The position numbers were made by a program, and so were the translations under genes. Below the pieces are notes generated by a model. The model did no database searches. It was not told where the DNA came from and saw only the letters and a program-made list of their open reading frames with translations. This document shows positions 7,883 through 17,174 of a stretch of 35,717 nucleotides of DNA, piece after piece. Source of the stretch: Microbacterium sp. (lineage in GTDB: Bacteria; Actinomycetota; Actinomycetes; Actinomycetales; Microbacteriaceae); the NCBI GenBank assembly GCA_029239635.1, contig JARBUN010000077.1, positions 1 through 35,717 of the forward strand. Direction: 5' to 3'. Position 1 is the stretch's first letter, and every line of letters starts with the position of its first letter.

Positions 7883-9034
7883 GTGATCGTGGAGCAGCTG
7901 GGACTCAAGGACTTCCGCAATTACGCGGAAGTCGACGTCCCTCTCTCCCCGGGCGCCAACGTCTTCGTCGGACGCAACGGCCAGGGCAAGACGAACCTGG
8001 TCGAGGCGGTCGCCTACTTGGCCATGCTGGGTTCGCATCGTGTGTCCAGCGACGCACCCATGGTGAAGGACGGGGCGGATGCCGCGATCGTCCGCGCGCG
8101 ACTCGCCCACGGTGAGCGCAGCGTGCTGCTCGAGCTGCAGCTCAACCGTCAGGGCTCGAACCGCGCACGGGTCAACGGCGTGAACGTGCGGACCGCGGAG
8201 CTTCCCCGGTACGCGCAGGTGGTGCTGTTCGCCCCCGAAGACCTCCAGATCGTGCGCGGCGACCCGTCCGCCCGGCGGCGATTCGCTGATCAGCTGATCG
8301 TCCAGCGCACTCCGCGGATGGCCGCGGTCGTCGCCGACTACGACCGGGTCCTTCGTCAACGCACCGCCCTGTTGAAGTCCGCGCGTGCGCGGGGCGTGCG
8401 CGGAGACGCCCTCGGGACGCTCGATGTGTGGGATGACAAACTCGTCACCCTCGGGACGGAACTCATCGAGGCGCGTCTGGCATTGGCATCCGATCTGTCC
8501 GACCCGGTGGCCCGGGCCTACGCGGCGATCGCCGGTGCCGACCATGAGCCGCGCCTCGAGTGGGCCCTGTCGCTCGGTGGGGGCGACCCGGAAGAAGGCG
8601 ACGCGGCGACGTCGGCTCCGGGGGGTCCCCTCGCGGAGCAGTTCCGCGCGGCGCTCGCGGCGCGGAGGTCCGCCGAACTCGAGCGTGGTCTGACGTTGGT
8701 CGGTCCCCATCGTGACGATCTCGTCCTGCGGGTACGGAGCCTGCCGGTGAAGGGTTACGCCTCGCACGGTGAGTCCTGGTCGGTCGCGTTGGCACTGCGC
8801 CTGGCGTCGGCCGAGCTCCTGCGTGCCGAGTCCCGGCTGGGTGACCCCGTGCTCATCCTCGACGACGTGTTCGCCGAGCTCGACTCGGGGCGACGTGCTC
8901 GTCTCGCCGAGCTGGTCGGCGGATACGAGCAGGTGATCGTCACTTCGGCGGTCGAAGAAGACGTTCCCGACGCTCTTCGCGCCCACGTGGTCCGCGTCGA
9001 AGCCGGGCGGATTGCGACGACCGACGATGAGTGA
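7883..9034 (+). CDS. recF: DNA replication and repair protein RecF
   Basis: Product of 383 residues of the SMC-like ABC ATPase family; RecF with RecO and RecR loads RecA on gapped DNA and helps restart stalled forks. Walker A is GRNGQGKTNLVEA (about residues 31-43), the signature region follows GESWSVALALRLASAEL, and Walker B is LILDDVFAELD near the C-terminus. Start GTG 7883 gives the canonical VIVEQLGLKDFRNY. It lies 48 bases after dnaN and overlaps dciA by 8 bases. Its own -10 box suggests expression partly independent of dnaN. Confidence 0.96.
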   Translation: MIVEQLGLKDFRNYAEVDVPLSPGANVFVGRNGQGKTNLVEAVAYLAMLGSHRVSSDAPMVKDGADAAIVRARLAHGERSVLLELQLNRQGSNRARVNGVNVRTAELPRYAQVVLFAPEDLQIVRGDPSARRRFADQLIVQRTPRMAAVVADYDRVLRQRTALLKSARARGVRGDALGTLDVWDDKLVTLGTELIEARLALASDLSDPVARAYAAIAGADHEPRLEWALSLGGGDPEEGDAATSAPGGPLAEQFRAALAARRSAELERGLTLVGPHRDDLVLRVRSLPVKGYASHGESWSVALALRLASAELLRAESRLGDPVLILDDVFAELDSGRRARLAELVGGYEQVIVTSAVEEDVPDALRAHVVRVEAGRIATTDDE

Positions 9035-9515
9035 CGACGCCGAGCTGCCGGAGACGATGGCGACCTACCTGCGTCTGCGGGGTCTGGAGCCGTCGCCGTT
9101 CCGCAAGAAGAGGCGTCGACGGCGTACCCACGACGACGACAACGCCCCTTTCAGCCCCGGGCGGGACCCGCGTGGTCTCGGCGACGTGCTTTCCACACTC
9201 ACTCAATCGGCGGGCTGGGAGCCACAGCTCGCTCGCGAGGATCTCGTCCGCACCTGGGACGACGTCGCGGGTGCGGAGACCGCCGCTCATACCCGGCCGG
9301 TGGCCCTGGACGCCGGCACGCTCACCGTTCAGGCGGACTCGACGGCGTGGGCGAAGCAGCTGCAACTCATGCGCGCGCAGATCCTGTCGGAGATCCTCCG
9401 AAGGTTCCCGGAAGCGGGCGTGGAAGCGATCCGGTTCGTGGGGCCGGACGTCCCCTCTTGGAAATGGGGGCCCAGAGCCGTTCCAGGCCGCGGCCCGCGC
9501 GATACCTACGGTTAG
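9027..9515 (+). CDS. dciA: DciA family helicase-loading protein (DUF721)
   Basis: Product of 162 residues. An N-terminal basic stretch (PFRKKRRRRRTH) precedes the DUF721/DciA domain, recognisable from WDDVAGAETAAHTRPVALD, TLTVQADSTAWAKQL and the helix LMRAQILSEILRRF. DciA is the ancestral loader or activator of the replicative helicase DnaB in bacteria without DnaC or DnaI, shown for mycobacteria. The ATG at 9027 is within the end of recF, so the two are coupled. Its place between recF and gyrB is the standard actinobacterial arrangement. Confidence 0.9.
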   Translation: MSDDAELPETMATYLRLRGLEPSPFRKKRRRRRTHDDDNAPFSPGRDPRGLGDVLSTLTQSAGWEPQLAREDLVRTWDDVAGAETAAHTRPVALDAGTLTVQADSTAWAKQLQLMRAQILSEILRRFPEAGVEAIRFVGPDVPSWKWGPRAVPGRGPRDTYG

Positions 9516-9591
9516 ACCATGGTCGATCCCGCCCTGACCCGATTTATCCCCGTGGAGGGGCGTACAAGCCATTTCTCGGGGTCCCGCGCGA

Positions 9592-9597
9592 TAGGAT
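9592..9597 (+). promoter_or_regulatory. Possible gyrB -10 box
   Basis: TAGGAT lies 36 bases before the gyrB ATG in a 118-base spacer after dciA. A matching -35 is not evident, so this is tentative. Confidence 0.4.
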
Positions 9598-9633
9598 GGA
9601 AGCTCCGAGAACCGATCTGGAGCGCGCGTACCC

Positions 9634-11667
9634 ATGACGTCCGAAAACCCCGACAGCGTTTCCGAGGAACCTGAAGCATCCTCCACCAAGGTTCGCAACG
9701 AGTACGGGGCCGACGCCATCCAGGTGCTCGAAGGTCTCGAGGCCGTTCGCAAGCGCCCCGGCATGTACATCGGCTCGACCGGTGAGCGCGGCCTTCACCA
9801 CCTGGTGCAGGAGATCGTCGACAACTCCGTCGACGAGGCTCTCGCCGGCTACTGCGACACGATCGACGTCACGATCCTCAGCGACGGCGCCGTCCGCGTG
9901 GTCGACAACGGCCGTGGCATCCCGGTCGACATGCACCGTACAGAGGGCAAGTCGACGGTCGAGGTCGTCCTGACCGTGCTGCACGCCGGTGGAAAGTTCG
10001 GCGGTGGCGGATACGCGGTCTCCGGCGGTCTGCACGGTGTCGGCTCCTCGGTCGTGAACGCGCTGTCGACCCGCCTCGAGGTCGAGGTCAAGCGACAGGG
10101 GCATGTGTGGCGCCAGTCCTTCCGCGACGGAGGGACCCCCCTCGCCCCCCTCGCCCAGGGTGAAGAGAGCGACCAGACCGGAACGACGATCACGTTCTGG
10201 CCGGATGCCACCATCTTCGACACCGTGGACTTCGACTACGACACCCTGCGCACCCGCTTCCAGCAGATGGCGTTCCTGAACAAGGGCCTGCGAATCAGTC
10301 TCCGCGACGAGCGTCCCCAGTCCGTGGTCGTCGAGGGAGAGCCCGGCGAGGAGGTCACCGAGGCGCGTCACGACTCGTTCCTCTACGAGCGCGGTCTCGT
10401 CGACTACGTCGAGCACCTCAACCGCGTGCGCAAGGCGGACGTGGTCAACGACGAGATCATCGAGGTCGAGTCCGAGGACACCGATCGCCACATCGCCCTC
10501 GAGCTCGCGATGCAGTGGACGACGGCGTACACCGAGAACGTCTTCACCTACGCCAACACGATCAACACCCACGAGGGCGGCACCCACGAAGAGGGGTTCC
10601 GTGCCGCGCTGACCACGTTGGTCAATCGCTACGCCCGCGCGAACAACCTCCTCAAGGAGAAGGACGACAACCTCACCGGCGACGACATCCGAGAAGGGCT
10701 CACCGCCGTCATCTCGGTGAAGCTGTCGGAGCCCCAGTTCGAGGGTCAGACCAAGACCAAGCTCGGCAACACCGAGGCGCGCGCCTTCGTGCAGAAGGTC
10801 GTCGGCGACAAGCTCGGCGACTGGTTCGACCGCAATCCCGGGCAGGCCAAGAACATCATCCGCAAGGCGATCGATGCGGCCACCGCTCGTCTCGCGGCGC
10901 GCAAGGCTCGCGAGACCGCTCGCCGCAAGAGCGTCTTCGAGTCGGCGGCCATGCCCGACAAGCTCAAGGACTGCACCTCGAAGGACCCGTCGATCAGCGA
11001 GATCTTCCTCGTCGAGGGTGACTCCGCCGGCGGTTCGGCCGTTCAGGGCCGCGACCCGCACACCCAGGCGATCCTCGCGCTGCGCGGCAAGATCCTCAAC
11101 GTCGAGCGCGCGCGCCTCGACCGTGCGCTGGGCAACAAGGAAGTCCAGGCGATGATCCAGGCCTTCGGCACGGGCATCGGCGAAGACTTCGACATGGCCA
11201 AGGCGCGGTACCACAAGATCGTTCTGATGGCCGATGCCGACGTCGATGGTCAGCACATCACGACGCTCCTGCTCACCCTGCTGTTCCGCTACATGCGCGG
11301 GCTCATCGAAGCGGGCTACGTGTACCTCGCCCAGCCGCCGCTGTACCGACTGAAATGGTCGAACCACCCGCACGAGTACGCCTACAGCGACCGTGAGCGT
11401 GACGCGATGCTGGTCGACGGTCAGGCCGCCGGACGCCGCATCCCGAAGGACAACGGCATCCAGCGCTACAAGGGTCTGGGTGAGATGAACGACCACGAGC
11501 TCTGGGAGACCACGATGGACCCGGAGACTCGCACGCTGAAGCAGGTCACGATCGACGACGCGGCCGCCGCCGACGAGATCTTCTCCGTTCTCATGGGAGA
11601 AGACGTCGAGTCGCGACGGAGTTTCATCCAGCGCAACGCCAAGGACGTCCGCTTCCTCGACATCTGA
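9634..11667 (+). CDS. gyrB: DNA gyrase subunit B
   Basis: Product of 677 residues, the ATPase subunit of gyrase, which with GyrA introduces negative supercoils. The GHKL ATPase domain shows [14 protein letters not shown] and [11 protein letters not shown] (about residues 70-110) and the lid [14 protein letters not shown]; the Toprim domain shows EGDSAGGSA (about 461-469) and the metal-binding DADVDGQHI (about 533-541); the C-terminus is [20 protein letters not shown]. The start [13 protein letters not shown] is a usual variable leader. Complete, without the acidic insert seen in some proteobacteria. gyrA follows after 60 bases. Confidence 0.97.
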   Translation: MTSENPDSVSEEPEASSTKVRNEYGADAIQVLEGLEAVRKRPGMYIGSTGERGLHHLVQEIVDNSVDEALAGYCDTIDVTILSDGAVRVVDNGRGIPVDMHRTEGKSTVEVVLTVLHAGGKFGGGGYAVSGGLHGVGSSVVNALSTRLEVEVKRQGHVWRQSFRDGGTPLAPLAQGEESDQTGTTITFWPDATIFDTVDFDYDTLRTRFQQMAFLNKGLRISLRDERPQSVVVEGEPGEEVTEARHDSFLYERGLVDYVEHLNRVRKADVVNDEIIEVESEDTDRHIALELAMQWTTAYTENVFTYANTINTHEGGTHEEGFRAALTTLVNRYARANNLLKEKDDNLTGDDIREGLTAVISVKLSEPQFEGQTKTKLGNTEARAFVQKVVGDKLGDWFDRNPGQAKNIIRKAIDAATARLAARKARETARRKSVFESAAMPDKLKDCTSKDPSISEIFLVEGDSAGGSAVQGRDPHTQAILALRGKILNVERARLDRALGNKEVQAMIQAFGTGIGEDFDMAKARYHKIVLMADADVDGQHITTLLLTLLFRYMRGLIEAGYVYLAQPPLYRLKWSNHPHEYAYSDRERDAMLVDGQAAGRRIPKDNGIQRYKGLGEMNDHELWETTMDPETRTLKQVTIDDAAAADEIFSVLMGEDVESRRSFIQRNAKDVRFLDI

Positions 11668-11727
11668 TCTCGTCGTCCCGCGACAGCGCACGACGACGAC
11701 CGACACGCACGACGAAACTGAGAAGAC

Positions 11728-14291
11728 ATGGCTGACGACATCACGCCCGAGCCCGACGAGGTCCGGTCGGAACCCGCGCACAACCCGGTCGCGCGCTGCC
11801 GCGCGTCGAAGACGGACTCAAGCCCGTCCACCGCCGCGTGATCTACGGCATGTACGACGGGGGATTCCGCCCCGACAAGTCGTTCTCCAAGTGCGCCCGC
11901 GTCGTCGGTGAGGTCATGGGGCACTACCACCCCCACGGCGACGCCCCGATCTACGACGCCCTCGTTCGTCTCGTGCAGCCGTGGTCGCTGCGCTACCCGC
12001 TCGCCCTCGGCCAGGGCAACTTCGGCTCCCCGGGCAATCAGGGTGCGGCCGCGCCGCGCTATACGGAGACGAAGATGTCGCCGCTCGCGCTCGAGATGGT
12101 GCGCGACATCGAAGAAGAGACCGTCGACTTCGAGGACAACTACGACGGCCAGACGCAGGAGCCCGTCGTCCTGCCGGCCCGCTTCCCGAACCTCCTCGTC
12201 AACGGCTCGGTCGGCATCGCGGTCGGTATGGCGACGAACATCCCGCCGCACAACCTCCGTGAGGTCGCCGCCGGCGCGCTCTGGGCTCTCGAGAACCCGG
12301 ATGCCACCCGCGAGGAGCTGCTCGAAGCGCTCATGGAGCGCATCCCCGGTCCCGACTTCCCGACCGCTGCCCAGATCCTCGGCACGCGCGGCATCAAGGA
12401 GGCCTACCGCACCGGCCGCGGGTCGATCACGATGCGCGCCGTCGTGAACATCGAGGAGATCCAGGGCCGCACGTGCCTCGTGATCACCGAGCTGCCGTAC
12501 CAGGTCAACCCCGACAACGTCGCGGTCAAGATCGGCGACCTCGCCCGCGAGGGCAAGATCACCGGGATCGCCGACATCCGCGACGAGACCTCCGGTCGCA
12601 CCGGTCAGCGTCTCGTCGTCGTGCTCAAGCGCGACGCGGTGGCCAAGGTCGTGCTGAACAACCTCTACAAGCACACCCAGCTGCAGGAGAACTTCGGCGC
12701 CAACATGCTGGCGATCGTCGACGGCGTGCCCCGTACGCTGTCGCTCGACGGCTTCATCAGCCACTGGATCGACCACCAGCTCGACGTCATCGTCCGCCGC
12801 ACGCGCTACCGGCTCCGCAAGGCCGAAGAGCGCATGCACATCCTGCGCGGCTACCTGAAAGCGCTCGACGCGCTCGACGAGGTCATCGCGCTCATCCGTC
12901 GCTCTCCGACGGCTCAGGATGCCAACGAGGGTCTTCAGAAGCTTCTCGACATCGACGACATCCAGGCGCAGGCGATCCTCGACATGCAGCTGCGTCGTCT
13001 GGCCGCCCTCGAGCGGCAGAAGATCGTCGACGAGGCGACCGAGCTCGAGGCGCGCATCGCCGACTTCCACGACATCCTCGCGACGCCCGCACGCCAGCGC
13101 ACGATCATCCGTGACGAGCTCACCGGGATCGTCGACCGCTTCGGCGACGACCGTCGCACGCAGATCCTGCACGGCTTCGACGGTGACGTGTCCATCGAGG
13201 ACCTCATCGCCGAGGAAGAGATGGTCATCACCGTCACCCGTGACGGGTACATCAAGCGCACCCGCAGCGACAACTACCGGTCGCAGCACCGCGGCGGCAA
13301 GGGCGTCAAGGGCGCGCAGCTGCGCGCCGATGACGTCGTCGAGCACTTCTTCGTCACGACGACCCACCACTGGCTGTTGTTCTTCACGAACAAGGGCCGT
13401 GTCTATCGTTCGAAGGCCTACGAGGTCCCCGAGGCGGGTCGGGATGCCAAGGGCCAGCACGTGGCGAACCTTCTGGCGCTCCAGCCCGACGAGGAGATCG
13501 CCCAGATCCTCGACATCCGCGACTACAACGTGGCGACGTACCTGGTGCTCGCGACCCGCGGCGGTCTCGTGAAGAAGACGAGACTGACCGAGTACGACAC
13601 CAACCGCCAGGGCGGCGTCATCGCGATCAAGCTCCGCGGTCAGGTGTCGGATGCCTCGGACGAGGGCGACGAGACCGAGCAGGGCGGTGCCGACGAGCTC
13701 GTCAGCGCGCTGCTCGTGGACGAGGGCGACGACATCCTGCTGATCAGCCGGCTGGGAATGTCCCTCCGGTTCTCCGCAACCGACAACGCGCTGCGTCCCA
13801 TGGGCCGGTCGACGTCGGGCGTGAAGGGAATGGACTTCCGCGAGGGCGACAGCCTGCTCTCGGCATCCGTCGCCAAGGACGACGAATACGTCTTCGTCGT
13901 GACCGAGGGCGGCTACGCCAAGCGCACGGCGGTGACTGAATACCGCATGCAGAATCGCGGTGGTCTGGGCATCAAGGTGGCCCGACTGACCGACGATCGA
14001 GGCGTCCTCGCGGGCGGAATGATGGTCTCCGAGGGCGACGAGGTCCTTGTGGTTCTTGCCAGCGGCAAGGTGGTACGCTCTGCCGTGGCCGAGGTGCCCG
14101 CCAAGGGACGCGACACCATGGGTGTCGTTTTCGCCCGCGCTGGAGGCGACGACCGCATCATCGCGATCGCGCGAAACGCGGAACGCAACTTGGCAGAGAC
14201 GACGGAGACGACCACGGAGCCCGCCGCATCCCCTGCGGACGAGGTCGACGCCTCCGCTCCCGAGACCCCTGAGGAAAGTACTGACGCATGA
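11728..14291 (+). CDS. gyrA: DNA gyrase subunit A, frame broken near N-terminus
   Basis: Catalytic subunit of gyrase. From ATG 11728 the frame reads [20 protein letters not shown], a normal leader, then leaves homology. Conserved sequence resumes at about 11787 in a different frame as [18 protein letters not shown] and continues to 14291: the active-site tyrosine is in [20 protein letters not shown], the GyrA box is [10 protein letters not shown], and the C-terminal pinwheel domain ends in an acidic, threonine-rich tail. The block normally containing VDLQLEMQRSYLDYAMSVIV (over 20 residues) is absent, and the phase shows that the lost length leaves remainder 1 on division by 3. Starting at GTG 11838 would give 817 residues without part of the DNA-binding N-terminus. 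An assembly deletion is likelier than a real lesion in this essential gene. Confidence 0.92.
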
Positions 14292-14692
14292 GCACGGTAG
14301 CCGACAAGCTCGCTAAGAAGTCGACTCACAAGACCCCCGCCAAGCAGGTCCGTCTGCGCCTGGTCTACATCGACTTCTGGTCGGCGGTGAAGCTGTCGTT
14401 CCTGGCGGCGGTGGCCGTGGCGATCGTGACGGTCGTGTCGTACTTCCTGATCTACCTGGTCGTCAGCGCGACCGGTCTCATCACCAAGTTGGATGAGTTC
14501 TTCACGAGCTTCACCGACGGGGGGACCACGCTCTCGCAGTACATCGGGCTCCCGCAGGTGATGGCCTTCGCGGCGATCGTGGCGATCCTCAACCTCGTCG
14601 TCATCACCGTTCTGGGTGCGGTGGTCGCCGGCATCTACAACCTCGCGGTCAAGGTGACCGGCGGTCTGCTGGTCGGCTTCACGTCGAACTGA
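14288..14692 (+). CDS. DUF3566 transmembrane protein
   Basis: Product of 134 residues whose ATG overlaps the gyrA stop codon (ATGA), so the two are translationally coupled. A basic, polar N-terminus (about 1-25, [11 protein letters not shown]) precedes the motif [18 protein letters not shown] and a membrane segment at about 35-60; a second segment lies at about 95-122. This is the DUF3566 family, found almost always after gyrA in actinobacteria (Rv0007 in Mycobacterium tuberculosis). The function is not established; its position next to gyrase and near division genes is suggestive only. Confidence 0.88.
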   Translation: MSTVADKLAKKSTHKTPAKQVRLRLVYIDFWSAVKLSFLAAVAVAIVTVVSYFLIYLVVSATGLITKLDEFFTSFTDGGTTLSQYIGLPQVMAFAAIVAILNLVVITVLGAVVAGIYNLAVKVTGGLLVGFTSN

Positions 14693-14722
14693 CGCCGATT
14701 CGGAAAAACCTCGGGATTCCGG

Positions 14723-14728
14723 TAAAGT
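14723..14728 (+). promoter_or_regulatory. Probable -10 box of the tRNA-Ile/tRNA-Ala unit
   Basis: TAAAGT lies 32 bases before tRNA-Ile in the only spacer that could hold its promoter. The -35 is weak (near 14699-14704). A small inverted repeat, gacgac/gtcgtc (14739-14755), lies in the leader. Confidence 0.45.
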
Positions 14729-14760
14729 CTTCGAGGTTGACGACATCACGTCGTCGCAAC

Positions 14761-14834
14761 GGGGCTATAGCTCAGGCGGTTAGAGCGCTTCACTGATAAT
14801 GAAGAGGTCCCAGGTTCAAGTCCTGGTAGCCCCA
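14761..14834 (+). tRNA. tRNA-Ile (GAT)
   Basis: A 74-base cloverleaf: acceptor GGGGCTA pairs with TAGCCCC, the D-arm is AGCTCAGGCGGTTAGAGC, the anticodon loop CTGATAA carries GAT, and the T-arm contains GGTTCAAGTCC. The discriminator is A; CCA is not encoded. The pair tRNA-Ile/tRNA-Ala after gyrA is conserved in actinobacteria and is not part of an rRNA operon here. Confidence 0.97.
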
Positions 14835-14846
14835 CCCCATCCCCAC

Positions 14847-14919
14847 GGGGCCTTAGCTCAGTTGGTAGAGCGCCTGCTTTGCAAGCAGGATGTCGGGAGT
14901 TCGAATCTCCCAGGCTCCA
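14847..14919 (+). tRNA. tRNA-Ala (TGC)
   Basis: A 73-base cloverleaf: acceptor GGGGCCT pairs with AGGCTCC (one G-T pair), the D-arm is AGCTCAGTTGGTAGAGC, the anticodon loop TTTGCAA carries TGC, and the T-arm contains AGTTCGAATCT. CCA is not encoded. It follows tRNA-Ile by 12 bases, so they are probably co-transcribed. An imperfect hairpin (gctccctc 14939-14946 with gagggagc 14960-14967) lies just downstream. Confidence 0.97.
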
Positions 14920-14998
14920 CATCTTTTCTTTCGTCCCTGCTCCCTCGCTGCGCGGTGCGGAGGGAGCGCTGCCGCGCGCACGCCGCCGGTCGCGCCGC

Positions 14999-15004
14999 TA
15001 GGGT
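14999..15004 (+). promoter_or_regulatory. -10 box of leaderless Nudix gene
   Basis: TAGGGT ends six bases before the ATG at 15011. There is no Shine-Dalgarno site, as expected for a leaderless mRNA. Confidence 0.55.
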
Positions 15005-15010
15005 GTCGCA

Positions 15011-15475
15011 ATGGACATGCGAGTCGCCGCGTACGCCGTCATCACCGGCACCGACGATCGCCTGCTGCTGGCGCACTGGGTCGAGGGGCGGCGGGCCGCG
15101 TGGACGCTCCCCGGCGGCGGCCTGGAAGCCGGGGAGGATCCTGAACGCGCCGTTCGCCGCGAGGTGCGTGAGGAGACGGGCTATCGCGTGGTCGTGGATG
15201 CCCTCCTCGGCATCCACTCCCGGGTGATTCCCGCGTCCTCGAGGCTGTCCACGGATGCGGAGGGACCTCTCCACACGCTGCGCATCGTCTACCGGGCGCA
15301 CGTCGTCGGTGGGCACCTGCGCCACGAGGTGGGAGGCTCCACGGATCGAGCCGAGTGGTTCGGTCTCCCCGCGGTGCGGAAGCTCCGTCGCGTTCAGCTG
15401 GTGGATATCGCGCTTCGCATGGCGAAGATCCCCGCACGGGGCGAGGGGCGCTCGGTCACGCCCGAGGGGCTGTGA
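15011..15475 (+). CDS. Nudix hydrolase
   Basis: Product of 154 residues with a complete Nudix box, GGGLEAGEDPERAVRREVRE followed by ETGY (about residues 35-58), whose glutamates bind the divalent metal used to hydrolyse nucleoside-diphosphate-linked substrates. The substrate cannot be told from sequence; the family includes MutT-like sanitising enzymes. The ATG at 15011 is chosen because of the -10 box six bases upstream; a second ATG (15017) is possible. Its 3' end overlaps the convergent YbaK gene by 20 bases. Confidence 0.88.
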   Translation: MDMRVAAYAVITGTDDRLLLAHWVEGRRAAWTLPGGGLEAGEDPERAVRREVREETGYRVVVDALLGIHSRVIPASSRLSTDAEGPLHTLRIVYRAHVVGGHLRHEVGGSTDRAEWFGLPAVRKLRRVQLVDIALRMAKIPARGEGRSVTPEGL

Positions 15476-15929
15476 TGTCGGCGACGGTCGCGCCGTAGGC
15501 GCGGATCAGATCGTCCGCGTCGACGAACAGGCTGTACCCGTGCGCTCCGGCCCCCATGGCGATGCGCTGTCCGACGATGGACTCGTCGGCGTAGACCGGC
15601 CAGTCGTGCGTGCTGCCGATAGGAACGATCGTGCCCCGCTCGTACCCCGTGGCGGCACGCGCCAGTTCGGGCTCCGGCAGGCGCAGCTTGTTGACTCCCA
15701 CCACCGCACGCAGCTTCGCCCAGGAGATGGCACGATCACCGGGAACGAGGGCGAACAGGTACGTGTCGTCCGAGCGTTTGACGACGAGGGTCTTCACGAT
15801 CGACGCCGACGGGATGCCGAGGAGCTCGGCGGCCTCGTCGAGGCTCGCCGCTTCGGGGCGGGGACGCACAGCGACAGAGAGGCCGCGCTCGCGCGCGGCC
15901 TCTCTGACTCTGGTGGTGGGGTCGCTCAC
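15456..15929 (-). CDS. YbaK/EbsC-type aminoacyl-tRNA deacylase
   Basis: Product of 157 residues of the YbaK/ProRS-editing fold, which clears mischarged tRNAs such as Cys-tRNA-Pro or Ala-tRNA-Pro. Typical family segments are IVKTLVVKRSDDTYLFALVPGD, the conserved lysine in VNKLRLPEPELA, GTIVPIG and the C-terminal VDADDLIRAYGATVADI. The exact editing specificity cannot be assigned. GTG 15929 is chosen because it overlaps the upstream gene stop (GTGA) and gives the usual compact length; residues further upstream belong to that neighbour in another frame. Confidence 0.85.
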   Translation of the reverse strand: MSDPTTRVREAARERGLSVAVRPRPEAASLDEAAELLGIPSASIVKTLVVKRSDDTYLFALVPGDRAISWAKLRAVVGVNKLRLPEPELARAATGYERGTIVPIGSTHDWPVYADESIVGQRIAMGAGAHGYSLFVDADDLIRAYGATVADITAPRA

Positions 15930-16498
15930 GCGTCCGGCGCGCGAAGCGGGTCGTCGGCAACCCACAGCTCATCGTCGGCGCGCAGCGTCTGCCAGGCCGC
16001 GTACGCCACGCCGGCGGCGGCGACGACACCGAGGATGATCGCGATGACGCCACCTGCACCGATGCCGTCGTTGTTGTGCGGAAGCTTCTTGGCGAGGTTC
16101 TTGGACGCCTTCTTGCCGTACTTCTCGGCGCGCTTGGCGTACTTGTGGGCATCGAGGTCGAAGCCCTGACCCTTGGCGAGACGGTCACGGGTGTCGCCCG
16201 CGGCGTCCCAGACCGACATCGCCCCGCCCACGACAGCACCGGCGGCCGGAATGACCTTGTTGCTGAGGAAGCGGTTGCTGTACTTCACGCTCTTGTCGAC
16301 GTAGGGCGCAGCGTACTTGCTGTAACCGTCCTGCACGGCGGGAACGAGGTCTTCGCGGCTGAAGCGACCGAGCTGGTGGCCGGCTTCGCGAGCCACCTTT
16401 CCGCTCTCGCCCAGCAGCACCTGCTGCGACTCCCACACCTTCGCGGCGTGCTTCTGGAGCTTGCGCAGTTCCTTCTTGCTCTTGCGGCTGAGGCCCAC
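15926..16498 (-). CDS. Membrane-anchored protein of unknown function
   Basis: Product of 190 residues that I cannot assign to a characterised family. A basic N-terminus (MGLSRKSKKELRKLQKHAAK) is followed by helical charged segments (about 20-75), a small glycine/alanine-rich stretch VIPAAGAVVGGAMSVWDAA (about 83-101), a lysine-rich helix KYAKRAEKYGKKASKNLAKK (about 119-138) and one clear membrane segment, GGVIAIILGVVAAAGVAYAAW (about 149-169), with a short acidic end. GTG 16498 follows a GGGAGGAT site. It is coupled to the YbaK gene by a GTGA overlap. Similar actinobacterial proteins are sometimes labelled DNA helicase, but no helicase motif is present. Confidence 0.75.
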   Translation of the reverse strand: MGLSRKSKKELRKLQKHAAKVWESQQVLLGESGKVAREAGHQLGRFSREDLVPAVQDGYSKYAAPYVDKSVKYSNRFLSNKVIPAAGAVVGGAMSVWDAAGDTRDRLAKGQGFDLDAHKYAKRAEKYGKKASKNLAKKLPHNNDGIGAGGVIAIILGVVAAAGVAYAAWQTLRADDELWVADDPLRAPDA

Positions 16499-16598
16499 GG
16501 CTCATCCTCCCTGTCGATGGGATGTACGTTGCTTCATCTTGCCAGACCGGGCGGTGCCCACCACGGACCCTTGCAGATAACTCTGAGAGAATGTACCC

Positions 16599-17156
16599 AT
16601 GGCTACTCACACCGCCGTCGCGACCTTGCACACCAACCACGGCGACATCGTGGTCAACCTGTTCGGCGACCACGCTCCCCGTACCGTCCGCAACTTCATC
16701 GGCCTGTCCGATGGAACCCAAGAATGGACCAACCCCGCCACCGGCGCCAAGGGTGAAGGACCCCTCTACAAGGACGTCGTCTTCCACCGCATCATCCCCA
16801 ACTTCATGATCCAGGGCGGCGACCCGCTCGGTCAGGGAATCGGCGGCCCCGGATACAACTTCAACGACGAGATCCACCCCGAGCTGGACTTCACCGCTCC
16901 CTACAAGCTGGCGATGGCGAACGCCGGCCTGCGCCGCAACGCCATCACGGGTCAGCCGGAGGGCACCAACGGCTCGCAGTTCTTCATCACCACCGACCCG
17001 ACGCCGTGGCTGCAGGGCAAGCACACGATCTTCGGTGAGGTCGCCGACGACGCGTCCAAGGCCGTCGTCGACGCCATCTCCGCTGTACCGACCGGTGCGG
17101 GCGACAAGCCGATCACGCCTGTCGTGCTGCAGTCGGTCGACATCGTCGCCGTCTGA
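16599..17156 (+). CDS. ppiA: Cyclophilin-type peptidyl-prolyl cis-trans isomerase
   Basis: Product of 185 residues with the cyclophilin active-site block FHRIIPNFMIQGGD (about residues 62-75; the arginine is catalytic) and GTNGSQFFITT (about 125-135), plus the tryptophan in TPWLQGKHTIFGEV. It speeds proline isomerisation during folding; with no signal peptide it should be cytoplasmic. The ATG at 16599 is used. No strong Shine-Dalgarno site is visible; a GAGAAT six bases upstream resembles the leaderless pattern but lacks the initial T. In many actinobacteria this gene lies between gyrA and the rhomboid/crgA genes, as here. Confidence 0.94.
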   Translation: MATHTAVATLHTNHGDIVVNLFGDHAPRTVRNFIGLSDGTQEWTNPATGAKGEGPLYKDVVFHRIIPNFMIQGGDPLGQGIGGPGYNFNDEIHPELDFTAPYKLAMANAGLRRNAITGQPEGTNGSQFFITTDPTPWLQGKHTIFGEVADDASKAVVDAISAVPTGAGDKPITPVVLQSVDIVAV

Positions 17157-17174
17157 TCCTCGAGGCGGCGGCGG

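Noticed and set aside
6704-8986. Very long open frame antisense to dnaN and recF
   Set aside because: Antiparallel shadow caused by high G/C at third codon positions; it has no family motifs and the plus-strand genes are unmistakable.
9544-11781. Long open frame antisense to gyrB
   Set aside because: Same shadow effect; the composition is Arg/Asp/Val-rich repeats of reverse-read codons without domains.
11466-13460. Long open frame antisense to gyrB/gyrA
   Set aside because: Shadow of gyrase coding sequence with no homologous motif.
14737-14742. TTGACG before tRNA-Ile as a -35 box
   Set aside because: It is only 18 bases from the mature tRNA and has no -10 at proper distance; it is part of a small inverted repeat in the leader.
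15926-16498. DNA helicase label for the 190-residue protein
   Set aside because: No Walker motifs or helicase signatures; it is a small basic protein with one membrane helix.
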